Shown here one piece after another: positions 1-10,772 of a stretch of DNA of 64,000 nt (position 1 is its first letter; every line of letters begins with the position of its first letter). Origin of the DNA: Pomphorhynchus laevis. Lineage: Eukaryota > Acanthocephala > Palaeacanthocephala > Echinorhynchida > Pomphorhynchidae. The notes beneath the pieces are model-generated. The model was given only the letters and a program-made list of their open reading frames with translations. It ran no database searches and was not told the DNA's origin. The position numbers and the translations under genes were made by a program. The DNA lies in the NCBI GenBank assembly GCA_012934845.2, contig WNNJ02001815.1, positions 1-64,000 of the forward strand, in the 5' to 3' direction.

Positions 1-51
1 AAGAAACCGACACAGACACAGTTTTTGTATATATATACAGTTTATATATAT

Positions 52-114
52 ATAGCTAAGGATAAAAAGAAACCGACACAGTTTATGTGTCGGTTTCTTT
101 TTATCCTTAGCTAT
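52..114. repeat. Perfect 29-bp inverted repeat (hairpin)
   Basis: Positions 52-80 and 86-114 are exact reverse complements around a 5-nt loop (81-85). The inner part of the left arm (67-80) also repeats the first 14 bases of the window, so the sequence was copied directly as well as inverted. It lies beside an (AT)n tract and a decayed LINE fragment. It is too short and isolated to be a MITE I can identify. A local fold-back duplication is the simplest reading. Confidence 0.9.
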
Positions 115-170
115 TTATAAATGGAATCTGTTCAAATCGATCCCGAATCGCTGCTTCCTTACGGAAATTT

Positions 171-172
<2 letters not shown>

Positions 173-257
<85 letters not shown>
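173..257. repeat. (AT)n microsatellite
   Basis: About 42 uninterrupted AT dinucleotides. The tract starts where the LINE fragment beside it should continue into the RT motif-B region, so it has interrupted or replaced that sequence. The Tyr-Ile repeat peptides it encodes are not genes. Confidence 0.97.
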
Positions 258-260
<3 letters not shown>

Positions 261-482
261 GTGATTGCTGACCACTTATATATACAACCTTTGATGCACA
301 CGGCAACGCAACGATCAGTTAGGAATTACTGAATCCAAGTTTTAACGCGACCACTAATCCCACATTACGATAGTTGATTGATAAGAATATGGTTTACAAC
401 CTTGTCAAAAGTCTCTGATAAATCGAAGAGCGTGTCCATTCCCGTTCCTGATTGCACCGCATTCGACCAACTATTCCGGGAG
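258..482 (-). pseudogene. LINE reverse transcriptase fragment
   Basis: Read on the minus strand, the stretch gives a recognisable RT palm segment. A block like LFDLSETFDKVVNHILINQL corresponds to the motif-A region of CR1/Jockey-like LINEs (normally DFSKAFDxVxH). A second block like WIQ*FLTDRCVAV corresponds to the linker just before motif B. Stops and at least one frameshift interrupt it, and the (AT)n tract removes what should follow. It is a short decayed piece with no start and no tail, and it is not demonstrably part of the larger family A element next door, which has its own motif A near 1,700. Confidence 0.6.
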
Positions 483-594
483 AATACAATTAATAAAAAA
501 AATTAAATAAATTATTATTATTAAATAAAAGGCGTTAGCTGAGAAGCTGTTTTGCCTGATAAAAAATACAAGTTTGTTCAGTAAATTGTCAGCA

Positions 595-3537
595 TCAAGA
601 TCCGCAGGATTCAAGATATTCGTTGAAGTGTGATTGTCGATTCTCCATCCATGCTAGGCACAGTCGCTTGAAGTGCTTCATCGAAGAAGCAGCGACGATT
701 TCCTCACGCAAAACATTCCACAATTTGAGCGTGCGATGTGACAGTCGAAAGTTGGCAGGCAATTGAGAATGGTGCCTCGTGTACAGCGATTTCGAGTGAC
801 CACGTCATATCCTACTTATCAATCTAAGGATATTAGAGGGGAAGCCATCAAGTTTGTTTACAATCGCCCAAAGACAGGACAAGTCAAGTAAGACAAATCT
901 TTCACGAATCGAGCTTATCCCTAGCGCACGCAGCCGCATGCGGTAGAACGTTCCAGCCCTAAAGCATATCCTTGAACCTCTCTTTAGTACCGGCTCATAG
1001 TCGAGCAATTCTCGCTTAGTGGTAGGAAAGCATGCAGGGATGCAGTACTCCAGATGAGGGTGGACTAGTGAAGAAAATAAGATACCAAGCATTGGAGGTG
1101 ACTCTGAGAAATGTATTTTTGGTGTAGTACAATGCCCTTGTTGCTTTTATCCTTACGTGCTCACTATTCAATCGTGTCTTAATAGAGCGATGAATTATTA
1201 CACCTAAGTCTTTATAGGGTTCAACTTCATTTAATAACACACTACCAATGCGATACTGGAACGACGAAGTAGTCTTCCCCATCCTCATCAAAACACATTT
1301 ATCAATGTTTAACATGAATCCAGTGGCTTCACACCATTCAGTAAGGCAGTCCAGATCGTCCTGTAGTGACTGACAATCGGTAGGAGTACGAACAACAGTC
1401 CAGATTTTTAAATCATCAGCATATGCTAAAACAGCGTTCTTTAAACGCAGGATCAGGTCATTAAGAAATACGACAAAAAGAAGAGGGCCAATAGCAGATC
1501 CGTGAAGTACACCAGAAAGCACCCTAAAGCTCTTTGAAAGAACACCACCAGCTCATCTTTGCGGTCATTAAGAAATGACCGCAAAGATGAGCTGGTGAAT
1601 TAATTCAGAATTAAGAAATTCTTAATCCACTTAATGGTTTGAAAATGGAAAACATAGTGAGCAAGCAATGAGATTATACCGTCATGAGGGACACGATCAA
1701 AGGCCTTAGAAAAGTCCGAAAAGACAGTGTCGATAACATATCCAGAACTCAAAGCGTCAGTCCATCTTTCACGAGCGATTATTAAATTGATTAAACAAGA
1801 ACGACCCGGCATAAATCCGTATTGTGAGTCCGAGATAATATAGTTTTTCTTAAGATGAAGTCGAATATGCTTTGAGACTAGTTTTTCGAGAATTTTGGAA
1901 AACATGCAAGTAAGAATAAAAAGGCGAAAGTCTAACGAACTAACATGTGGATGCTTTTTGGGTATTGGGACTACAATGGCACGCCTCCAAATATAAGGAA
2001 TCCATCAATGTTTGAGGGTGTGTCGAAAAACAGAAGTTAGATGCTGACAGAGAGAACAATCTAAAGCACGAACCAGAAAAGGAGCATGTTATCAGAGTTC
2101 GGTGAGCCAAATTGACTAAGCGCCAATAATTCACTGTAGATAACATCTACTTCAATCTCTATCGCGCAGTCGCGGATAGGAACAAGAACCGCCTGCCAGA
2201 CGAACTGATTAAAATCTACCGTATAGTTACATGGAAATACGAAGATCTTTGCTAGATGATTAGCAATGTGGGGTTCCCCTTTCAGAACTCCATCCGAGGA
2301 GTAATGGAGTTAATTCCCGTTTGAACGTTTCGTGAACTACGAACGTAGTACCAGAATCTCTTCGAATTATGATAAATACACATTTCAATGTTGTTCTCGA
2401 ATGATTGCCTGTTACAAAGATTCCGAGAACCAGTGTACTCATAACGAATAGACGGATCTGTTCTAGACCTATGCCATAATGTATTTCGAATTTTCAGGGC
2501 TGAACGGATCTGGCAGTCCAACCAAGAAGGGCGCGAGATATCCGATTTAGGGCGCTTCAATAGAGCGAAACCGTTGGACGTCCGCAATTAGCGGGCAGAC
2601 AAGTGTTCATAACTTCCTGGAACAGAAGAATTATACGTGTTGATTTCGGTAGAAAATGCTATTTGAAATTGCTTAATGTCAACTTTAGCCCAATTTCATT
2701 TTATGATCTGAGTGAAAGGTGAAGGCAGATCATCGTGGCAAGGTACATACCATGACATTAAACAGTGATCACTGTTGCCTACTAGTGGATGATAGGAAAT
2801 GTTGGAAATATCACCAATAACTTTTGTAAAAATTAAGTCAAGAATAGACCGATATCCGATGTACGTAGAACTACAAGCATGTTGGACCAACATCAAGTCG
2901 AAGAGAAGGAAACTACCGAGTTCCTTTTTAAGTCGAAGGCATCACAGCAAATTCTGACCTTCTCAATCAATGCTGGGGAAGTTAAAGTCACCGACCAGTA
3001 AAAATCGAGTAGAAGAGAATAGACGACATAGATATGGCCTCATTAAGTTCAAATATAAGAAGGCTGAAGGAGAACGATACAATATACAGACATAAATTTT
3101 GACCATACTTCGAACAACGCAGAACGAAAGTCCTTCAAATGAAGAGTTAATGAAATCCGAAAAAGTAAGTATGTCAGACACACAGATGCTACAGTGAATG
3201 TACGCGGCTACACCACCTCTTTGTCTACCAGATTGACGATCCGAACGTAGCAAATAGTAGTTGGAGATTTTAACAACGTCGTCGGATATATTGGGATGCA
3301 ACCAAGATTCACAAATGCAGAAAACACCATACTTATTTTTCAAGACAATATATTTTAGCTCAGTATATTGCGCCACAAGACTGCGACATTTGAGTAACCA
3401 AAATGTATGTTGCTATCATAGTAAATCTGAGAGATAGAATGAATATCACTAAAGTTAGCAAGATCACCTGAGCGAAACCCATCTGGGCAACAATCTATGC
3501 CCGTAGCAAAGATTGCCAGCGAACTGTCAGGTGCCAC
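595..3537 (-). pseudogene. Family A ORF2: AP-endonuclease + reverse transcriptase (A1)
   Basis: Broken LINE ORF2, which in life would nick target DNA and copy the RNA in place. In coding order: endonuclease pieces with CESWLHP (catalytic Glu), VGDFNFPSID and GNSDHC (3,540-2,700); a linker (about 2,600-2,280); an RT finger piece with SQYGFMPGRSCLINL, then DFSKAFDRVPHDG, motif A (1,905-1,600); motif B degraded to GVLHGSAIGPLLF and catalytic YADDLKIW (about 1,520-1,400); a thumb region with KDLGVIIHRS; and the C-terminal block GHSKSLYTRHHSQLP (about 795), ending at a TGA at 595-597. Reading-frame changes separate nearly every block. No RNase H or zinc knuckle is seen. Family assignment rests on close similarity to the better-preserved ORF2 at 37,908-40,895. 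Confidence 0.85.
1546..1597. repeat. Perfect 24-bp inverted duplication inside A1 RT
   Basis: Arms 1,546-1,569 and 1,574-1,597 are exact reverse complements with a 4-nt loop. It sits just upstream of RT motif B in the minus-strand LINE, exactly where the reading frame breaks. The arm nearer the element's 3' end fits the coding order; the other arm looks like a fold-back copy inserted by template switching. Confidence 0.9.
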
Positions 3538-4675
3538 CGTATGATCGAAAATTTCTTACACAGAGATTAGATTCACAATCGCTCAGTCTTTTGTGCAATT
3601 CTATAAAGGCATCCTTACTCCTTACTCGTTCCTCAGGGGATAAATTTTGGAATATATGAAAAGAAGAGCCGAGTAACCGAGACCTATGATGAAGCAGAAA
3701 GTCGACATGTTCCCTGGAAATAAGAACAACTTTCAACAGCCTTGGTTTCTTAGGCATTATTTTACCCAGACGAAAAACTTTCTTAACAACAAGGCTTTGA
3801 GCAACAGAGAGATTTTCACTGTCAATTATTTTGGACAGAATTGTACGGAGAATCTTAACGTCATCATATAGCCTAACCTGAGCATCACCGCTACCCGATT
3901 CTTTAAATCCAGATACAATCCTATTATATCTAATATCTGAGATGGATTGTTTTCTACTTAATGTGTTGCCTGAGGAAGACATTGTTTCAGAGTTGTCGAT
4001 ACTTCCCAATGTGGAATCATTAGTGGTACAATTTATTGACACAGAGGTCAATTAGCTATTGACCTTAGAATTGTGTTGATGTGCTGATATGAGATGATCT
4101 TCCTTCATGAGCTCCTTCACGTTCTTATTATGTGGAACGATACTGTGACTATTGGAAAGAGAGTTCTGAGTAACATTATTGTCCGAGTGAGTATTGACAG
4201 AATGCGTTCGTTCACTTTTTATGTGACGAACAGTCTAAGATTTTGAGTGCCCTCTCTTCCAGATACGAACAGGAGTGATTCCTGTAACTGACGATGTAGT
4301 ATTGCCCATTACATGTTGGCATCGATGTGCATCTGAATCAATATCTGCGTTTGAATCATTGACGATCTCGACTGATTTTGACAGAGTCTGTACCTCCCCT
4401 TTAAGAACATTTTTGGAAACTGTGGTCATAACGAGATGATGATTTTGTATTGTATTTTCAAGTACTCGTAGTTTATCTACCTCCCTGTGTAGGATGTTAA
4501 TGACGCCTGTAGCACAAATTCCACATAAGAAACGTCCATTTAAGGTGCTTGGGACACCAACCGGCACTGATAAAATCTATCAGTTCAAGCAGCCATCATT
4601 GTCGCAGCCAACTTGTACCTCTTCGTACTTCGGGTCATTATTTTTGCATTGTCTCGACTTTTTACCCATTTTCAT
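3527..4675 (-). pseudogene. Family A ORF1 (Cys finger + RNA-binding-like domain), A1
   Basis: Decayed ORF1 of the A1 LINE. The start at 4,675 (ATG AAA ATG GGT) is followed by a lysine-rich head and VQVGCDNDGC, then about 30 residues on FLCGICATGV: the Cys4 finger seen in every ORF1 here (CxxxxC ... CxxC). A Ser/Thr-rich linker follows. The C-terminal part (4,051-3,527) has VFRLGKIMPKKPRLLKVVL and the terminal SNLCVRNFR, a conserved ORF1 domain in this window that may bind RNA. The end overlaps the start of ORF2 by about 10 nt in this copy. At least two frame breaks lie in the N-terminal half. ORF1 proteins of this kind usually chaperone the LINE RNA; the binding role is inferred. Confidence 0.75.
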
Positions 4676-4690
4676 ATTTGATGTATGTTA

Positions 4691-5356
4691 TTTATTGTAA
4701 GTTTTAATAACCAAAAGATTTTAAGCAGTTTCTATAATCCAGAATTTTTAAACTCAAGACAATTCTTTATATCACCAAGACAATTAATTGGACGATTTGA
4801 AAGCTGAACGATTGTAAATCAAGAATTTTTTAACCAGTGATAATAATTAATAAACATTAAATAAATTTGCAATGCCATTAAAAATATGCTATTAAAAATA
4901 TGGCATTGGATATGGCATTAAAATAAAATATTTTAATGTCATTAATATCCATACCGTATCTTCATCATATTAGGCACTCCTTTTTTACTACACATGTTAA
5001 ATCATTGTCATTTGTATCAAATAGAAAGTGTTCAATGGCTTTGATTCCTATGGATCTTGTTTAATCACTTTGAGCCATTCTAATAATGTTCATCTAGCTG
5101 ACACTGTAAATTCCCGATCGAAGATAAAGTTTCTGATCCAAGACAGTATGAAAGATAATATGCCGTATCCCAAAGGCTTAGTATGCCGTATCAAAGGCTT
5201 AATATGCCGTATCAAAGGCTTAGTCAAAGTTAAAAATAGTACAGTTAATTATATAATCGGATTTAAATTTTCACTCCCGTTCAATTGCGAGTACGGGGGG
5301 GTTACAACCGATGTATCAGGGGCACGCGGTATTGATTGCTCGAAGACAGTGTCTTG
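4691..5356. other. AT-rich spacer with a 3-copy minisatellite
   Basis: I see no gene. Near 4,860-4,930 there are short direct repeats of an ATGGCATTAAA-type motif. At 5,159-5,222 a roughly 20-22 bp unit (ATGCCGTATC..AAAGGCTTA) occurs three times with small indels. The spacer separates the 5' end of LINE A1 from an RLE-type LINE fragment. Confidence 0.6.
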
Positions 5357-5892
5357 ACACAACCGCCACAGTGCAGTCAATGCTCTTATTCGTAGTGCTC
5401 TGATGGCGGCCGGTGTCCCGTCCCGCCTAGAACCAGTTGGACTGTGCAGGGATGACGGGAAAAGACCGGATGGCGCTTCATTGGTCCCTTGGGAAAGGGG
5501 ACGCCTACTTGTATGAGTTTTTTCTGTCGCAACACACTTGCGGCTAGTAATTTGTTTAACGCGGTCTGTGCGCCGGGCGAGGTGGCGAGAGTGGCCGAGA
5601 ATCGGAAACTGGACAAATACAGGGGCATCGATGCGTTCCAATACACTTTTGTCAATTGGCGATCGAGACAATAGGGGCAGCTGTGCCGAGATCCTCCAGC
5701 TTCCTGTAATCTCTAGGGAAGAAGCTAATTGCCGCTACAGGCGATCGGAGAGCAGCGGGATTTCTCTCACAGATATTGAGCTGTGCGGTGCAACGAGGCA
5801 ACGCGGCCTGTCTTTTGGAGGTTGTCCAGGGGATTGCAGAAGATTATCAATCTGGTCTTTGTCATGATTACCCATTTATAAACTCATTGTAA
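5357..5892 (+). pseudogene. Family G RLE-type LINE, C-terminal nuclease fragment
   Basis: A relatively GC-rich plus-strand fragment. Across its frames it reads as the C-terminus of a LINE with a restriction-like endonuclease: [20 protein letters not shown], then [20 protein letters not shown] (RPDG carries the PD-type acidic residue), a decayed counterpart of a W-D-x-T strand, VARVAENRKLDKYRGID (the K...KY helix), and a tail ending AVQRGNAACLLEVVQGIAED before the TAA at 5,890. A TGA near 5,511 and two or more frame changes interrupt it. Another piece of the same family, from just upstream in the protein, is at 55,880-56,160 on the other strand. The long minus-strand frames across this segment are shadows. 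Assignment to RLE-type LINEs comes from family knowledge of these motifs, not a search. Confidence 0.7.
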
Positions 5893-6675
5893 TAATATGT
5901 AGTAAAACTCATTATAACAAAATTTAATTTTATATCTTTCATATAGAATTGAACCGGTAAAACATTTAATGGTTTACGACTTGTAACTTAATAATAAAAT
6001 AATTTATTAGAAAAATAACGTAAATTATTTTATTTTACGCACTATAAATTGATCGATTTACGTTTAGACTACAAGAACTAATAAGTGTCTAATCGATTGG
6101 CTTAATCGCAATAAACGCTGGATAGGGTCAAATGAGAAAAACTACTTTCTTTACAAATTCGCTGATTTGTTAAAAGCATATAAATATTTTAATACAAATA
6201 GCTAATTCACTTTGAAAATATCGAGTTTTCATTAAGTCCGTGAAGTAAAGCGTTAATAACTTTTTCTAGTTGAGCCTTGCACCGAACACGAAATTAAAAT
6301 AATAATAGTAATCCAGCATTAAGGCATCATGTTACAGCATCAATAGAAACATGCGAGAATAAAGTAGAGCGCTTTGTTGTTGAGGGAAACAGTTTTTAGA
6401 CAATATTAAACTGCAATACGATCTTGTAAGCGAAATATTTAAAATATAATTGTTGCTTCACGAAGTTTAAAAATGGTTTTACCAGGCACTGCGTTTAAAA
6501 TAATAGACAGCATTTTAGCATACAAATAAAAATTGATGTTTCTGCATTTAAACAAATAAAAAAATGAAATACATAATCAGAGAATGCAATAAGAGGTTTC
6601 ATTGTACACCGATGGAAAATTTAATTAAATTAATTTAATAATTGTTCATATTCTAAACTCAATATTTCTAAAAAT
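5893..6675. other. AT-rich intergenic stretch, nothing recognised
   Basis: About 780 bp of AT-rich sequence without an ORF of note, tandem repeat or LINE motif that I can see. Confidence 0.6.
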
Positions 6676-7019
6676 GATACATAAAACGTCATTTATTATT
6701 TTATTTTCACACACAAGATATTAGCCGGGAATGGCAATTTAAATTGTTCACAGACGTCACTCCAATTATTTCTAGACTGAAGCGAACCACCTCTCAAACT
6801 AATTCTGGTTCATTCTCCGCCAGCGAGATGACATTCCACGTTCCTACATGAAGGCTATTCCGCTTCGGATGTTGATACCTTAATCGCTGTCTCCGTACAA
6901 CTGCCTGGTCACACGGCACCCGGCAAAGAAAACTCGTCCTGATACATAAAACATTATTTATTATTTTATTTTCACACACAAGATATTAGCCGGGAATGGC
7001 TATTTAAACTGTTCACAGA
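6676..7019. repeat. 79-bp direct repeats flanking about 186 bp
   Basis: Copies at 6,676-6,754 and 6,941-7,019 differ at only about four positions. Both begin GATACATAAAAC and end TGTTCACAGA. The interval holds a scrap of a LINE endonuclease. The repeat is far longer than a usual LINE target-site duplication, so a local tandem duplication or a dispersed repeat present twice are alternatives. Confidence 0.85.
6794..6870 (-). pseudogene. LINE endonuclease start-like scrap
   Basis: Minus-strand translation gives LHVGTWNVISLAENE, the first beta strand of AP-type endonucleases (typical xxGTWNVRSL, as in RTE/BovB-like LINEs). Only about 25 codons are recognisable, and the frame ends directly after. 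It lies between the two 79-bp direct repeats. The call rests on one short motif. Confidence 0.4.
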
Positions 7020-7039
7020 AAAATTAAATAACTAAAATA

Positions 7040-7300
7040 ATTTAAAGCGTTCACGCCAGTATTTTTAAGTCAGTGTCGAATATTTTGCTTGAAGCTGCGG
7101 TAGCTGGGTGCACATGCAATTTCTTTAGGCAGCACATTCCATATATTTAAGGATCGATGTGAAAGTCACACCACACTTGGGACTTTGGCATGTGGTAATT
7201 TATATAGTGATAAAGCATGACCTCTACGAGCTGACGAATTAATCATCACATCTATGCCGTGCTTCAAACGCCGAATCCAATTCCATTTCAAAAATTAACT
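7040..7300 (-). pseudogene. CR1/Jockey-like LINE ORF2 C-terminal fragment
   Basis: Minus-strand reading gives the C-terminal block shared by families A, D and F: RRGHALSLYKLPHAKVP, then LSHRSLNIWNVLPKEI and a final APSYRSFKQNI. One stop interrupts it between the two halves. It lacks any RT motif and ends in AT-rich sequence, so it is a 5'-truncated LINE end. It resembles the family A and F C-termini (LSRRGINMWNSLPEEV at about 40,760; LSHRAVNLWNRLPNSI at about 17,810) without clearly belonging to either. Confidence 0.65.
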
Positions 7301-7309
7301 AATTATCTG

Positions 7310-7400
7310 TGACTTTTGATGTTCTTTTTGTGTTTGTTAGTGGTCATGTAAGCGTGCATTTTGCACGCATCTGCCACGTTAAATAAATTGTTGTATTATT
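7310..7400 (+). mobile_element. Family B LINE 3' end fragment
   Basis: This is the 3' UTR signature of family B: TGGTCATGTAA, then a 7-bp stem with a 3-nt loop (7,352-7,368, GCGTGCA/TGCACGC), then CTGCCAC and an AT-rich tail with (ATT)n. The tail runs directly into the stop codon of the family C element below, so the short B end appears to have inserted at that boundary. Confidence 0.75.
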
Positions 7401-7407
7401 ATTAATA

Positions 7408-9995
7408 TTAAGGAGAGATTGGATGTCTTCTACTTGATCGCGGCATTCGCAGACATAGTGAAGAAACACGTGCAATCGAGAAGCTAATCTTGCGTTAAAG
7501 GTGAACCAATACATCACTATATTTTTCTGATTTTAACCTCGATGGTATCGAGGCAATGTCCTTGAGTAGCTTAAGAGCTCGCGGTCCAACTCCTCCTGAT
7601 GATGAAAAAATTAATGGTATAAACTTGCTTTCTTCCACACTGACAATTCTTTCATTGTATTTGCTGTTTTTGCGATTTTCATTATATTCAAAGGCGGCGA
7701 GAGGCGAACTGCTGGCATATGACGGAGCATGTACTGAAAAAACATTGACGTCAAAAAACGTCCGCTCATATCGATTGTCCTGTAGTCCATAACATGAAAT
7801 GTCTAGGCGCGCATTGTTATTTTTCGTTGTTAAATTATTCATGAATTCTAAGCTGTCTGGAATCTTTTGCAAAGTTGGTTCGACTTCGACGTCGTGGCAT
7901 GTCTCTGATAATGCATAAGCGATCGTGTTCCGAATATCGTTGTGACGGATTATTGGTACACCACCGCGTTTACATGATAATGCGTGAATAATGCCATTTG
8001 TTGTACCGCATATACATGTTTTTTTGTTTAGATCTGGTGGATTCCATCCATATCTGGAACATATGGCATCCTTTAATTCATAAGAATGGAGGTGAAAGTT
8101 ATCAACGGCTAGAGGAAGCGCACTTAGCCATGATGAAGCGCAATTCTGAGTAGCATGGTTAATTGCATTCAATACTGCTTGTTGAGCCCTTTGTTTGACA
8201 TCAATTAAACGGTTCTTGTAAACATTAATTCGTTGACAAGAAATACTTTTTATAACATCTGCTTGTACTTGTCGCAGAGTTTCTCCTGTATATTCAGAAT
8301 CATAAGTATTACAGATTAGTTGTGCGTTTTCATACTCCAGCGTGGATGTGAAAATGGGGTCTAATACGCCTAGACCTTTTAGTTTAAGAGGTGAGGTCAA
8401 TATTGCCCACCAATCATGATTCAAGGTTCGACTTGTTAAAGATGGTAAAAGCTTGTCTTTTAGTATGGTCAACAGCGTTGACAAATGCCCGCATTTAAAT
8501 GTTGTATTTCTGAAAAAGTGAGTCCATTTCCATTGTACTGATTTTGTAAGACCGATATAAGATACATGTGGATCAACTTTGGCTATTTCTACTAAACGAT
8601 TAAGTAGACGAGTCCAACTTTGAGATTTATCAAGTGCAACCGAATCTACATACTCGGTAGTGCCTATAGGAATGCCAAGTATCATAATACCATCCGATGA
8701 TATTCCAATTTCTTTCAATGGGCATGCTTGCTTCATTTCAGATGGATGAGTAAGCAGTTGTGTTTTCTTAGCGTTAACGAAATATCCGTATTGAGGTCCA
8801 TCGCTTTTCAATACATTCCATACTATATTTAACTCGTCAATAGTACCGACAAAGTTTGCATCATCCGCAAACCAAACTTGTGTGATGCTGGGAACACTGT
8901 TTTTAATTTTGTTGATCAACGGAAGTGATGCCATGGAGAAAGCCGCCATAGCTAAGGGCCCCCCTTGTGTGAACCCCTCTCGAGAAAATATGCTTGTACC
9001 GCCAAGCACTAGTTGAGCGTCAGTTCTGTAAGTGTTTGCAAGAACACAAGCCAACGAAGGACAAATGTATTGTATATTGTGAATAGCAGCTTGTCGATTT
9101 AAAGAGTTAAATGCGTTAGAAGCATCCACGGCAAGAACACAGCGTTGTTTATTCGACATAAATGCGGATTTGATGGAATTAATAGCAAACTCAATTCCGC
9201 CACGTTGTGATGCTGCCAGTTGACTCTTTCCAGCCACGTCTTGCAAGTCGAATTTTACCACTTCAAGTATGGCTTTACATACTATGCGTCTCGTAACTTC
9301 ACACACTCCTATCGGTCTTATGCCCCCAGATTTCTTAGGGATAGCGACAAGCCTACATGTCGTAAACGCATCAAGAACACCAGGAGGAATTTTATCAGTA
9401 GTTAATCGAATTGTGAATTCAGCCAAAGCCCTGGCAAGGTTACGTGAATGATTTCCGAAGCCTGTGATCATGAATTTCCATAGATTCGAATCACATCCTG
9501 ACGGTCCTGCACTTCCGTTAGTCTTTTTACAAGCTTTGATAATAGCGTCTTCGTCAATTTGCGTGAAGCGTACAGAGTGATGTGTGATCGCCTTATGAAT
9601 TGGTGATGACAGAAGAGAATCAGGATGTAGATTTTCTGGGATAGGGTGTAGATTTTCAAGCACTTCTTTGACAGATGAAGATCCAACCATAACATTAGGG
9701 CCTAGCGGACCCGACGAATCATTGTTATCAAGAATCGCGGAACTTGCAGCGACTTTCCTCGTAACATTAGTCTAACATATTTCTTTTTCCAATCCGTCAT
9801 ATGTGAATTTTTTCTAGGTTCACTAAAAGCTACTTGTAGGTAATTGGCCTCGTCAAAAAGCTCTTTATATTTTTTTGTTGACCACAAAGCCAGTCTGTTC
9901 TCTAATGTTTTTCGAATCACGTTAACTTTTTTCGATGGAATTCTTTGGAGAACGCATTGTAAAAAAACTGTAGCAGACTTGAGAACAGAGTTCTC
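7408..9995 (-). pseudogene. Family C (CXC-RT-RLE) LINE, copy C0
   Basis: Minus-strand single-ORF LINE, 5'-truncated near 9,995. In coding order: the N-terminal helical region (LQCVLQRIPSKKVNVIRKTL); GSAGPSGCDSNLW; GIRPIGVCEVTRRI; RT motif A VDASNAFNSLNR; motif B EGFTQGGPLAM (the usual GDP is GGP here); catalytic WFADDANFVG; a thumb region; CASSWLSALP; the finger CICG...HALSC; RHNDIRNTI; then ARLDISCYG, RTFFDVNVF and YNENRKNSKYNERI, the PD-(D/E)XK-like nuclease core. The main frame is open for 731 codons (9,690-7,495). A TAA at 7,495-7,497 cuts it, but the frame continues as RKISFSIARVSSLCLRMPRS to a stop at 7,408, matching the C-termini of other copies. One frameshift lies near 9,765. It is the most diverged family C copy here. 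Confidence 0.9.
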
Positions 9996-10064
9996 ATTAT
10001 TATAATGAGAACTCTGTTAATTATTATAATTATTATAATAATAATGCCTTTAGGCATTATTATT
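9984..10064. repeat. Two adjacent perfect palindromes at a LINE 5' breakpoint
   Basis: Arms 9,984-10,000 and 10,002-10,018 (17 bp, 1-nt spacer) are exact reverse complements. So are 10,037-10,048 and 10,053-10,064 (12 bp, 4-nt loop). The first straddles the point where the coding homology of C0 ends. Confidence 0.9.
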
Positions 10065-10239
10065 GTAAGTAGTTAATTTATTAGCCCAAATAAATAAATT
10101 TATTTACTTCAGTTCGCAAACTTTTTTAATGTCGATGTCATCGATGGTTGTCGATGTCGTCGATGGTTTTCGTTGTCGATCGTAAGATGGAAAATTGTAT
10201 GTAATAATGGTTGTCGTCAAATGGTATTATATTTTATTT

Positions 10240-10772
10240 CCAGATTTCAGTTCCGCTCGCTTCGGTCGCGAAATAAATCTCATTTATAGGCCCGTTTACG
10301 GGAACCTAATTTCTGTAAATTAACTTTTCTTTTTTAATAAATAATATTACAAAAAAATTATTAGTATTAAAAAATTTTAATAAAAAAATTTTGGTTTCTA
10401 ATAAACATACAATCTAAAGTAAATACAACGAAGAAAATTTATAACTGTTCTAGCAAATTACAATCTAAAGTAAATACAACTGATACACTGCTAACTAACA
10501 ACTACTTACATACAATCCGGTTTGCAAATTGACGAAATATCCCGTTGTGGTTTACCAGTAAATACAATGACAACCATCGACGAATGACATACACAAACAC
10601 TTACAAACACATTACGAAGCCGCCTGAGAGCGCATTACGAAACCGCCTGTGAGCGCTGAAATCGTCTGAGATCGCTGTTACAAAGTCGATAACTATTATA
10701 CACCTGACGAAGAAAAACGAGACAACAAATCGAATTTTTTATAGTCAACAACTTTATTTCAACAATACAATC
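10240..10772 (+). promoter_or_regulatory. 5' leader of family C copy C1
   Basis: Sequence before the C1 ORF. At 10,240-10,270 it has CCAGATTTCAGTT followed by the GC-rich box CCGCTCGCTTCGGTCGCG. This resembles one monomer plus GC box from the family B leader at 54.3-54.5 kb, and LINE promoters are internal, so it may be promoter-like. At 10,290-10,413 lies a block (GGCCCGTTTACGGG..., then ATTTTGGTTTCTAATAAACA) also found after family C copy C4 at 62.33-62.46 kb; it may be an older family C 3' UTR. TCTAAAGTAAATACAA occurs at 10,413 and 10,463. The 32 bp at 10,431-10,462 match the family D leader at 32,749-32,780 with one difference. Confidence 0.55.

Larger units (their letters stand above)
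500..4690 (-). mobile_element. Family A LINE, copy A1 (near full length, decayed)
   Basis: A minus-strand APE-type non-LTR retrotransposon. The 3' end is at an ATT/TAA-rich stretch (about 500-530), preceded by a short self-complementary AGCT-GAGA-AGCT segment. Gene order in its own direction is ORF1 (4,675-3,527) then ORF2 (3,537-595) with endonuclease and RT. The 5' end falls just beyond 4,675, where sequence turns featureless and AT-rich. The same family is much better preserved at 36.2-40.95 kb, and that comparison gives the boundaries. This copy carries many frameshifts and stops, and an inverted duplication at 1,546-1,597. Confidence 0.85.

Noticed and set aside
107-306. Two Tyr-Ile repeat open frames
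   Set aside because: They are translations of the (AT)n microsatellite joined to a LINE scrap, not genes.
5249-5671. 140-codon minus-strand frame
   Set aside because: It is antisense to the plus-strand RLE-type LINE fragment, whose motifs (GKRPDG, KLDKYRG, AVQRGNAA) are convincing; the minus frame shows no family.
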